This document shows, in pieces, positions 13,009-22,100 of a DNA stretch of 64,000 bases (position 1 is the stretch's first letter; the number at the start of each line of letters is the position of its first letter). Location of the stretch: assembly GCF_030936135.1 (NCBI RefSeq), contig NC_082605.1, forward strand, positions 15,148,261-15,212,260. Direction: 5' to 3'. This DNA comes from Gavia stellata. Its lineage: Eukaryota; Chordata; Aves; Gaviiformes; Gaviidae. A program made the translations under genes and the position numbers. The notes under the pieces were generated by a model. That model saw only the letters and a program-made list of their open reading frames with translations, did not search any database and was not told where the DNA came from.

Positions 13009-13600
13009 AATCTGAAAATAGGAATGACCATGATGATGGTGAATTAATGCATTTTCTCTAGCTCTATTCCACCCCTTTTTTAAATTACAGGAATGTAGTT
13101 TTAGTATGCTCAGTTTTTCAACACTTTTCATGCAGTAGCTCAGCTTAATTCTTGCTGCACTGAATCAGCAAGTTGTTTTAGATAATCCAACACCCTCCCC
13201 CCCAACCCATAAAGTGTACTGCACAGGTGAGGGAACTGGAGAATTAAATCTTATTCCCACCATATTTGCTGGTGGAGTAAAAATGCTGTTTCATTAAACT
13301 TGTTTAAATGGACATCCTACCTGTAACTCTAAGGGAAAGTTTTTAAATGAGGAAACAGTTGAAATGGGAAGTAATATGGCACTGGGATATTATTCATGAT
13401 TTAGTTAAATGCAACGTTACTGCAAGTTAATTCTACAGCTTAAACTTTATTGAAAGATCCTTTTTGATTTAAAACCTTAAACAAATTGCACTTTAAAGGA
13501 TTATGGATAATCCATTTTTTAAATTCAAGTACATCAGTGTTTGTTACTATGCAGAGAATGTCTGTACAAAGTTTCATGTAACCTGTGATATTCAGTCATT

Positions 13601-13609
13601 TTTATTAAA
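13601..13609. terminator. Overlapping polyadenylation signals on both strands
   Basis: The nine bases tttattaaa read ATTAAA on the plus strand (13604-13609, for PXK) and AATAAA on the minus strand (13601-13606, for PDHB). The two genes converge here. Confidence 0.4.
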
Positions 13610-13625
13610 ATGTTAATGGAATTCC

Positions 13626-14433
13626 TTCAGCAGCGTGGTGGTGGGTATATTCAGCTAGGATTGCACTTGCAAGCCGGACTTCTAAGAACCTAACAGCACT
13701 TCTGCTAAAGGAAATACCCTGAAAGGTATTCCTGGCCCTTGACTGAAATAGGACCCGAGCTCTTCAGCCTAGTTACAGAGGTAAGTATCTCCTCTCCAAC
13801 AGTTCATTGGAAAGCCACCCTACCCGGGGTGCAGAGCAAGCCACACTGCACAGACTCCTCTAGGCAGCTTTCACTCTGTACCAGAAGCTGCTGAACAAAG
13901 CCTAGCAGAGCTCTCCCTGCCTGTCAGGACTAGCCCCTTAGCTAAGCCCTGGTACACGGTGATCAGCCTAAAGGCTGCTGCGACTGTTTCCCAGCTCTTC
14001 AAACACAATCTACACAGCTGCTGCTTCAGACCCAGGCTCAGTGCGTCTGAATAAGACGATAACTTATTTTGCACTGTAAGAACTATAGTTTGAGCATGTT
14101 GTTGTTAGCCCATGTGATGAGTTTTTAAAAAAAAAAAAAAACCCAAAAACATAAAAGCAAAGCATCTGGCAAGTATTTCTTTTATCACTGTATGTGGCAA
14201 CTAGTAAAGAAAAATTAGGTAGTGTTTCCCATCACGTACTGAAGAGGATCAGGATCTTTAGTTAAACTCTTGTGCAAAAGCTTTCCTGCATGTGCAGAGT
14301 GCTCTTCAAACTAAATACGTTAGCCATCTCTTAGCCCACACCGCAGGCTTCCAAAGCCACTTTGTGCAGATAGTTGCACTTAACTGTTGAACTGAAAAGC
14401 AAGGCTTCACTCATTCCAGTTTGATCATTCACC
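13626..14433. other. Intergenic stretch between PXK and PDHB 3' ends
   Basis: About 0.8 kb between the tail-to-tail genes. It holds a run of 15 A at 14127-14141 and no open frame or repeat family I recognise. It may be transcribed as a long 3' UTR of either gene. Confidence 0.5.
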
Positions 14434-14847
14434 TTTAATAAGCCTTGCAACCATGGGCTCCTAGAGAGCTGTACAGCATTCCAGGGCTGGACTTCTGCTC
14501 ACTGCAGTTCTTCTCTCAACCACCACTACAGCCAGTTTAACACAGCTAGTCTGGTAATTACAAGCCAAGCAGAAATGGAGGATTTTTTTCCTCGCTCTGA
14601 ATGCGGAATCGGATTTCTCCACATACAATAGCACTAACCCACCTGTACTGTTGAACAAACAAGCATTACCACATTGTTGCTTATACGAACTGTGGCTTAG
14701 AGGGTAACCCCATATAAATATTCTGGGAGGTCACTATACTTTCCCCACTGTACAAAAGTTCATGTAGCTATACAACAAATTTATGCATACAACTTGTCCT
14801 ACACTGTTGATACTTTTTAAAGCAGGACTATAAAACATATTTACAAC
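14434..14847 (-). other. PDHB: PDHB 3' UTR (end approximate)
   Basis: Runs from the PDHB stop to a minus-strand ATTAAA at 14434-14439, about 410 bp, a reasonable length for this gene. A longer form reaching the signal at 13601 is possible. Confidence 0.45.
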
Positions 14848-14993
14848 TTAGATATTCAAAGTTTTCTTCACTGCAAATATTATATCCTTCACTTGAGGTA
14901 TGCAGTTATCTTCTAAAATTTTTGCATAAGGCATAGGAACATCTGCACCGGTAACACGCACAGCTGGAGCATCCAAGTAGTTAAAGGCAGATC
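14848..14993 (-). CDS. PDHB: PDHB exon 9, C-terminus
   Basis: 146 bp ending in [23 protein letters not shown] then [20 protein letters not shown] and VKKTLNI, which matches the C-terminus in the family. Confidence 0.97.
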
Positions 14994-17900
14994 CTGAAAC
15001 AGAAGACAATTGTCAGGTTGCCATGCACTACGGTTTTTTCTCAATTAAATTTCTGAATCTTAATCTATTTAAACAATTTTGTTCCTGTAGCTCTAATATT
15101 CCAGAGAGCGCTGTTCCTGCTCATTTATCTTAATGTACTAAGGTTTAGACAAAAAATTTCAATCTTTCTTCTCACACAGTCAAGTTCGTGGGATACTCTA
15201 GACACAGCTATGCTCAAGCTCCTCAGATACAAATCCCTAACTTTGCCTTCATCTGGCTTTATCAAGAAGTCAGGATTTAGACTAGGGAATGAGATCAACA
15301 TTTACATTGCAAAACTCAATACCTTCCATGATCCTGGCACAGATTTCAGCTCCTACTCCAAATTGCGGCCAACCTCCTTCTACAGTTACAAGATGGTTTG
15401 TCTTTACAACACTGGCTTCCACTGTTTCAATATCCATTGGTCGAATAGTACGCAGATTTATAACCTGAAAAAAAAGGGACTCGTGTGAGTTTTGTCCTTT
15501 AGCACTTTCATCTACTCTGATTTTCAAGACAAGACTTAAGGTTAATAAAATTTTTAACTTTTTATTCTGGCAGAGACTGTGCAGAACAGTTTCTGGTGGC
15601 TCCTGGAAATCCCAGATGGGCGAGTCTTGCTGTATCAAGATACAACCATACTAATACATACTGTCCTTGTTCTGCTTACCATGCAGCTAGGGCAATCTGA
15701 AAGTCATTAGCAGTTCTGCCTTAATTTTGTGATGAAAAGGTCACATGCAGAAACATGAAATGCATGTGCTTGGCTCACTGATTTTTAAGGCATTTACAAA
15801 TATAAGAAGCTTGTAGTTATTACACTGAATTTTGCAGATCCTGAATGAGAAAACCTCTGCTTTTTTTTCCCCGCTCCAGGGAAAGAGAAAACCAACAGAA
15901 ACTCCACCTACCTCACACTCTACACCTTCTTTGGCAAGTACAGCAGCTGCTTCCAAACAGTGTCCGACAGGTCTTGAGTGTGATACTAATGTAACATGAG
16001 CTCCTAGAACAGAAACAAGTGTTAAAAAAAAGAAAAAAAAAAAAAGAACACCTTAAGACTTAAAGCTTTTCTTTAGACCTCAGGATCCTTTCAAGGTAAT
16101 GTTAGGATTCTCTTGTGAATTCAACTTCCTTAAATTTACTTGAAATGATAAGTATTCTATGGCCATATATAGCATGAAGAGTGGTAGCAGAAGGACTATG
16201 TGAAGACCCAGCTTCACCCTTTAATTCAGGGAACTGAGGAGATAATATAGTTTTCAGATTGTCCTTTTCAAACATTCATATAATTCAGTGGTAAATTCTG
16301 AACAAATGGGCTGAAATATTAGTGATCTGTGTTTTTGAAAAAAATTACATACTAAAGTGAGGAAAGAAGTTTTTCAGACATCATATATTCCATCGCTGTA
16401 TTAAGGAACAAATCTTTTAGAAAGGTATAGTTTTAGATGAGATGTAGAGAATCAAGTGATTTTTCTTTATATGGGCAACAGAACAATTAAGAAGACTTGA
16501 GATTTGAAATATTTTTCTGTGCCCCATGACAGCAGCATTCTGAATAGCAAAAAGAAAAAAAAAAGTCACCAAATATTTCAGTTAGTAAGGAAACAAACTG
16601 TATTCTCAGCTTACCTTGCCGTTCTATTTTAGCTTTTCCAATTGGAACAACAAAATCCTTTGACTGTGCCTGTTCAGACATTTCAAAGGGAACACCATAC
16701 AGTAATTCATTTTCCAGCATCACAACTAGAAGAAAACATACTTGGATTAACGGGTACATCTGCAGGCAGAGGACTGTACTGATGATTAACAGTACTGCAG
16801 CAGACTAGCTCAAGATACTAAGCCCATCCAGGCAACAAGGACTCAAGTATGTTTGCAAAAGCAATTAAAAAAAAATTAAAAATCACAGTCTTCACTTCAA
16901 TGCTTAATTATTTAAAAAAATGTCTGCCATTAGTCTTAAATGAGATCAAGCTATTTAACTTTTGGTACATGACAGTAGAATCACTAGTTTTACAAAGGTC
17001 TTGCATTTTGCATGCATGTTTGTGGGAAATAAAGACAACGGCAGTCCTGCTTTTAATTAATGACATTCTGAATTTACTATGTGAATTTCATGATCTGTAA
17101 AAATGAGCTACACAGACACTGTATATGCAGGAACTCCTCCCGAGTCATTTTCATCCTTTGTAACCCCTTTACGATAGATTCATAAATGCTTATTCTAAGT
17201 TCCCTGACTGGTACCAAACAGATTTAACAGATCCGTAGCTGGCAACAGCGCAAAATTAGAGTCTACTGCTAGCAAGCCAGGTGCCTGTTAGGAAAAAGTT
17301 AAGTGTTTGAATCAATACTTCTGTGCCTTCGAAAGTACCCTAAAGCTGCAGTAAAACAACCTTAAGTGTTTTAGGGTTTAACAATAATTTTTTTTGTTTT
17401 AAATGGGGCAGGAGGGAAAACACCAGACATTCTTTTCAGGACCGAGTGCTAGGTATTGCCGTGATCTGCCGGTGTTCACCTGGATTATCGTCCCGGATTG
17501 AGGCTTTCAGCAGACCTTTGGCATCTTCTGAGCTCCAAGGACTAACAACTTTCAGTCCCGGGCAGTGCCCGTACCAAGCCGCGAAGCACTGCGAGTGCTG
17601 AGCGGCGACTCCAGCTGATGCCCCATTGGGGCCCCGGAAGACAATGGGAACAGCGATTGATCCTGCAGACATGTAACAGGTCTTGGCAGCGGAGTTTATA
17701 ACCTGATCAATCGCTTGCATGGAGAAGTTGAACGTCATGAATTCACACACCGGTCTCAACCCTGCCTATTAAATATATTAAAATACATATTAGTATGTTT
17801 TTACATAGAAATAGTTTAAACGTTTAATTCAGAAGTAAAGGAACGCAAATCTACGAACCATAGCAGCACCGACCGCGATTCCCGTGAAGCCCATCTGAAA

Positions 17901-18565
17901 GAGAAGGAAACCCGGGGTAAGCGCTGGGGCAGCGGCTGATGAAGGGAGAGCACCAGGGTGGGGACAGGAGCAGCCTCACCTCTGATATCGGGGTGTCGAT
18001 CACCCTCTTGTCCCCGTACTTCTTCCAGAGACCCCTGGAGATCTGCAGGGCAGGAGAGAGGAGTCAGGGCCCGCCTGAGGCCCTTTCCCGGCCCGGTAAC
18101 GGCAGCCACGCACCTTGTAAGCGCCATCGTACTGGGCCACCTCCTCGCCCAGCAGGAAGACGCGCTCGTCCCGCTCCAGCTCCTCATCCAGCGCCTGGTT
18201 CAGCGCGTCCCGCACCGTCACCTGCGAGACACCGGCAGCCGGGCAGGGCGGGGGCACGGCCCGCAGCCGCCGGGCTCCCCACACACCAGGGGCGCGGGGA
18301 GTCACCTCACCGCCCCGGGGCCGCCCCGCACCCCCGGGGCCGGACACTTCCCTTGAGGGGGATGAGCCCCTTTCCCCCCACCTCTCTCTCGGGGCACCCC
18401 TCCCCGCGACGGCCCCGCTACCTGGATGGCGGCGGGCGCGGAAAGGCGGATCCCCCTGCGCTGCTGCAGCAGCAGCCGCCCGGCAGCGCGGCCCCGCGGC
18501 GGGAGGCGGGCGAGGTGGGCGCCCAGCGGCGCGAGGTGCCGCAGTGCCGCCGCAGACGCCGCCAT
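14848..18565 (-). CDS. PDHB: PDHB, pyruvate dehydrogenase E1 beta subunit, mitochondrial
   Basis: Nine minus-strand exons (18565-18422, 18221-18114, 18042-17980, 17894-17859, 17765-17480, 16725-16615, 16003-15912, 15464-15323, 14993-14848) join in frame to 375 residues; human is 359, the difference lying in a longer N-terminal presequence. With E1 alpha it forms the thiamine-diphosphate-dependent heterotetramer that decarboxylates pyruvate in the mitochondrial matrix and feeds lipoyl-E2. Seen in the sequence: an Arg/Ala-rich import presequence (about 1-47), the pyrimidine-binding Transket_pyr domain, [12 protein letters not shown] (73-84), the TPISE motif whose Glu (105) corresponds to the glutamate activating the cofactor aminopyrimidine, His174 in [11 protein letters not shown], and the C-terminal transketolase domain ending KKTLNI. 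The start is the only in-frame ATG at the head of the presequence. It is intact. Confidence 0.97.
15323..15464 (-). CDS. PDHB: PDHB exon 8
   Basis: 142 bp reading [20 protein letters not shown] and on to EICARIMEG, almost identical to human. Confidence 0.97.
15912..16003 (-). CDS. PDHB: PDHB exon 7
   Basis: 92 bp reading [20 protein letters not shown] then [11 protein letters not shown]; start of the C-terminal transketolase domain. Confidence 0.96.
16615..16725 (-). CDS. PDHB: PDHB exon 6
   Basis: 111 bp, phase 1 to phase 1. [20 protein letters not shown] then [17 protein letters not shown]; linker between the two domains. Confidence 0.96.
17480..17765 (-). CDS. PDHB: PDHB exon 5
   Basis: 286 bp, phase 0 to phase 1. 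It includes [20 protein letters not shown] and the [20 protein letters not shown] motif with the conserved histidine. Where human has YYMSGGLQPVPIVF this protein has [14 protein letters not shown]. Confidence 0.97.
17859..17894 (-). CDS. PDHB: PDHB exon 4 (36 bp micro-exon)
   Basis: Twelve codons, [12 protein letters not shown], after acceptor tctctttcag. The donor reads gttcgt, a poor match to consensus, but the human protein requires the junction exactly here. Confidence 0.9.
17980..18042 (-). CDS. PDHB: PDHB exon 3, catalytic TPISE motif
   Basis: 63 bp, 21 codons, [20 protein letters not shown] then E. The last residue is the conserved glutamate that contacts the cofactor. Confidence 0.96.
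18114..18221 (-). CDS. PDHB: PDHB exon 2
   Basis: 108 bp, 36 codons, phase 0. [20 protein letters not shown] then [16 protein letters not shown]; the mature protein begins near here. Confidence 0.97.
18422..18565 (-). CDS. PDHB: PDHB exon 1, mitochondrial presequence
   Basis: ATG at 18565, 48 codons, donor gtagcg. The product is rich in Ala, Leu and Arg with no acidic residue ([20 protein letters not shown] then [20 protein letters not shown]), typical of a matrix-targeting peptide. It is 16 residues longer than the human exon and very GC-rich because it lies in the CpG island. Confidence 0.93.
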
Positions 18566-18675
18566 CTTGGCCGTGTCCTCTAGCGCGGAGCCAGCGGGGC
18601 GCCGCGCGCCGCCGGTGACGACAAGGCCCCGCCCCCGCGCGCCCTGCCAGCGACCTCGCCCCGCCCCCTCCGCGC

Positions 18676-18685
18676 TCTCGCGAGA
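18676..18685. promoter_or_regulatory. TCTCGCGAGA palindrome (BANP-type site)
   Basis: A perfect 10-bp TCTCGCGAGA, 111 bp upstream of the PDHB start codon and inside the CpG island. This palindrome is the motif bound by BANP in unmethylated CpG-island promoters of essential genes (established). Confidence 0.75.
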
Positions 18686-18719
18686 ACCGGCGCCCGCGAC
18701 GGCGGGCGGCGCGGCTTTT

Positions 18720-18734
18720 TCACGTCATTTCCGG
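18720..18734. promoter_or_regulatory. Adjoining CRE-like and ETS sites
   Basis: TCACGTCA is followed directly by TTTCCGG; on the minus strand this is CCGGAAA then TGACGTGA. ETS (GABPA-type) joined to CRE/ATF is a common composite in bidirectional housekeeping promoters. It lies about midway between the two divergent start regions. Confidence 0.65.
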
Positions 18735-19089
18735 TGCCCGGAGGCCGCGGCGGCGGCTGGGCCCGCTGGGGACGACCGTGCGCCCGCCCTGCGTTGACGG
18801 GGAGGCGCATGGCTCGGGCTCAAGCGCCCCGCCCGCGGCCACGGCTTCGCCTGTTGGCGACGGGGCTGCCCGGGCCGGGCCCCTCCCGACCCCCTTGGTG
18901 ACGCTGCGGCCGGGCGCGGGGCCGCAGGGCCGAGGCAGGCGCCGAGCGCGGCCACCCGGCTGGCGGCCCTGAGGCGAACGGGGGCGGCGCTGAGGCGCTT
19001 CGCGGCCCGGCGGCGCCCGCCCCTCCCCCACACAGACCGAAGGGGGCGTGCCCTGGGGCGGGGCTTGGCCAGGACACACCCTCGCTCCG

Positions 19090-19182
19090 CCCCCGCCCGC
19101 GCCGGCGGCTCAACTCCGGGCTCGCGCTCAGTCGTCCCCGCTGCCGCCGCCGGGCTCTGCCTCAGCGCCGGGAGCTGCGCCC
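19090..19182 (+). other. KCTD6: KCTD6 first non-coding exon (5' end approximate)
   Basis: GC-rich sequence ending at a consensus donor, GCGCCC|GTGAGT, at 19182. Its position and orientation make it the likely first untranslated exon of KCTD6. I cannot locate the start site by eye, so the 5' end is only a guess. Confidence 0.45.
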
Positions 19183-22100
19183 GTGAGTGCCGGGCCGGGC
19201 TGGGCCGCCTCGGGGCGGGGGGCCGAGCGCCCGGGGCTCTGCCGTGGTTCGGGGGGAGCGCTGAGGGGCCGGGCGCCCGCGGCCCGTGTGGGGCGGGGTG
19301 CCCGCACCCTCTGTGGGGGCGCGCGTTAAGGTGGGATGGCCGCGTCCCGGGTGGGGGTGAGGGGTAGGGCGCGGGGCTGGGCTCCCGGGACCTTTCCGGT
19401 GCCGGGGGCGGGGCTACGGGGCAGGATGCCGGGGCCCCGGTGTTAGGGTGGGGGTGGGACAGCTGCCGCCTGGGTCCTGTTGCCGGTTGGGCTGGGGGAT
19501 GGAGCGGGGAGGATGCTGGGCTGGGAGCCGGGCTGCCCGGCGGTGACCGCTGGCAGGGAGGGTCTGGGATGCGTGGGGCTTGCCCCTTGCGGGGAGGGGA
19601 GTGGGTGCTCCAGCCCCACCCGGGAGAGGAGGCAGAGCTGGGGCACTGGTTTGGGGTGGGAGTGAGGGTCTGGGCTCTCGGGTCACTTGCAAGGGGGGAG
19701 GCCAAATGTCTGGGTTAATCTCCAGCATCTTTGCTGAATCATTGTGATCCTGGGGAGAGTTCTTCCACCATGAGCTCTCTGGCTCCTCTGTGATGGAAAC
19801 CAGCCCTTCCCGGCTCCTGCTGCAAGCCTTGGGCCCCTCTCTGGCCTGGGCTCGCAGGAAGGATTTCTGCCCCTGTCTTGCTGTTGCTCCTTGGTCCGTG
19901 CACATGCCCAGCCCTGTTGGTGTGTGCAGGGAGGCTCAGTGTTTCTGACACCTGCCCTCCTCGAGAGCGGTTTGGAGACACATTTCCACACACAGACAAC
20001 TACCAGTTAGTTTCACAGATGCAACAGACACGGGTAAAACCCAACTGTTGTCATGGGTGCTGAAGGCCTGGGTGCCTGGGGTTCTTTCAGCAGCACAGGG
20101 CCAGCAGGACCAGGCTAGATACAAGTGTCTTCTTTTGGCTCTCGTGAGAGGAGGGCCGAAGTAATATCGTGATGTGGGCATTTCAAACTAGTAGCAGTTA
20201 AAATAGAAGTTTGGAATCTGAACTTAAACCAGGAAGTTGTAGAGCTCCTCAGGGGAGGGAAGGAAACTTAAGGAGCTTGGAATTTGTAGTGAAGTAATTA
20301 GATATAAAGAATTGAAAATGCTGAGTGACTAGCATGAGCGTTTTTCCCTCCTGCCTGAGGTGAAAACTAAGTATTCGTGAAAAGCAAGAACTAAGTTAAT
20401 TTTTAATAAACTGTTTTAGTCATTATAAACTGTGTAGAAGGTGATGGATGCTTTCTTTAGTGAAGCTGATCTGCTGAATTACCAGAAGATCCGGTAACGG
20501 GTTGTTTTAAGAGCTTGCCTCCTTGCTCCCTTTGTTAGGGTAGCATGGTGCTGGATCCTCATGGATTTTCTCTGCAGACTATTGTCTTGCTGTACAGTTT
20601 GGTGGAGTGCAGTCATCACTGGTGCTAGCTTAGTTTTTGTCAGTTCAGGTGAGTCACCAATAATAATTTACAATAAAAAATGTCCGTTAAAGACTGGTGC
20701 TACAAGTAAATCCTTTAATTCTTTTATTGGAAAAACTAGATGAAAAACATTCAGAGCAAATCAGGTGATGTGTGCCTTTGGACTTTTAACTGTTCTGCTC
20801 CTCCTTCAAGCAACTGCATGTGATACCAATGCAGTGGTTTTCTCCAGGTGCAGTGTGTCACCTGTGGCCTTGACGAAATGCAGTGCACGTGGTCCCAGCG
20901 GTGTAAATGCTTGGCAGTGCTGCTGGCATCCCCTGGGCCTGTCCTGAGCCCATGTGTGTGTGTCTGTGTTTCCACAGATGCAGATGTTCAGCTGACTCTC
21001 ATTTGCTTTCTCTGAATTTCGGCTTGCAGAATGGTTAGCAGCTCTGTTCTGGGAGAAGCCCTGCTAAAGTTAATGGGACTACCTGTTGCAGTAGTATTGT
21101 TGGTAAATAGCCTTGTAATCCTCTGAGTCATAATATATGAAGTAAGAGTGAGCATTTTATAAATGCAGGTATCCAGTTTGGTGCATGAAGTATAAAATGA
21201 TGACTCGAGTGCTCTTCTTCAAAGGTACTCGTTTCTCATTGTGCCTTTCTAGTTTTGGATGTGCTTGGTGCTGGGCTATGGCCGCAACTGTGATGACCAT
21301 GTTAATGCTGTATATCTTCTCCCTGCTCGCAGAAGCAGCTTAACGAAAGCAGGACTGTGGTTTGACACAATCAGTGCACTTCTGCTCTCACCAAAGAATG
21401 ACATCCTGTTTGGTTTAAATGGTGTCAGCAGTTTGTCTGGCTGAATTTCATCTTAAATGAGTATTTTTTCTGGTTATTAAAGGCAGGCTGTCTTGGGATA
21501 TGGCTGCATGTTGTCTGTTATCTGCTGTCTGGACACAAGTAGCCACATTAGCGAGGCTGTCCCTGGGTGCAGTATGTTGTTGTGTGACGCAGGACGAGAA
21601 TTGGCTTCAGGCTGCCCGTCCCGGGGTATGGATGGAGTGAGTGTCTGCCCACCCCCACCGATGCATCACTGTATTTCATTCAGGAAGAAATTAAAGCATT
21701 GTTGAAAGGGTGTGCATCTTGAAGGGCGTACGTCCCCACCCTTGTTGTGATGTGGTTTGCTAGTCCTTATCTTGGGTTCTACCTGAACAGAGCTGTTTTT
21801 GCCTGTGAAGCTGCCTAGAAATTCAGAGCTCCCAGGCTGATGAGGGAAGCAGTTGGTAGTTGTGATCACAGTCAGGCATTTTAGGATGGCCTCCTGATAT
21901 CATCCCTTTGCATTGTGCATCTTGCTCCAGCACTGGCTTTGCCAGGGAAGTTTGTGCATGCCTAGTGATTCTGGGTCCTTACACAAAGGTCAGCGAGACT
22001 TCTCGATGGCACTTATATGTTGAGGTCTGGGTTTGTTTCAGCTAATTGCTCTCGTAAATTATTCACTCCGGTGTTACATAGCAGTGCTCTGATCAAAGAT

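Larger units (their letters stand above)
12736..13625 (+). other. PXK: PXK 3' UTR (end approximate)
   Basis: Sequence after the PXK stop is AT-rich and carries AATAAA at 13003-13008 and ATTAAA at 13604-13609. A short and a long 3' UTR form are therefore both possible. The end is estimated from the distal signal. Confidence 0.55.
17900..19480. promoter_or_regulatory. CpG island, PDHB/KCTD6 bidirectional promoter
   Basis: A GC-rich, CpG-dense block (approximate limits) covering PDHB exons 1-3 and the 5' end of KCTD6. The two genes diverge from it with about 0.5 kb between the PDHB start codon and the KCTD6 first exon. It holds several GC boxes (near 18626, 18660, 19086), no TATA box I can support, and the two motif clusters listed separately. 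This is the usual layout of a housekeeping bidirectional promoter. Confidence 0.85.

Noticed and set aside
14127-14141. Run of 15 A that could mark a retrocopy or SINE tail.
   Set aside because: No body of a retrocopy or SINE precedes it on either strand and no target-site duplication is visible.
18725-19705. 326-residue open frame on the minus strand (and others on both strands, 17939-18583 and 19048-19367).
   Set aside because: Long open frames are expected by chance in a CpG island because stop codons are AT-rich. The product is low-complexity Pro/Ala/Arg and overlaps the promoter and first exon.
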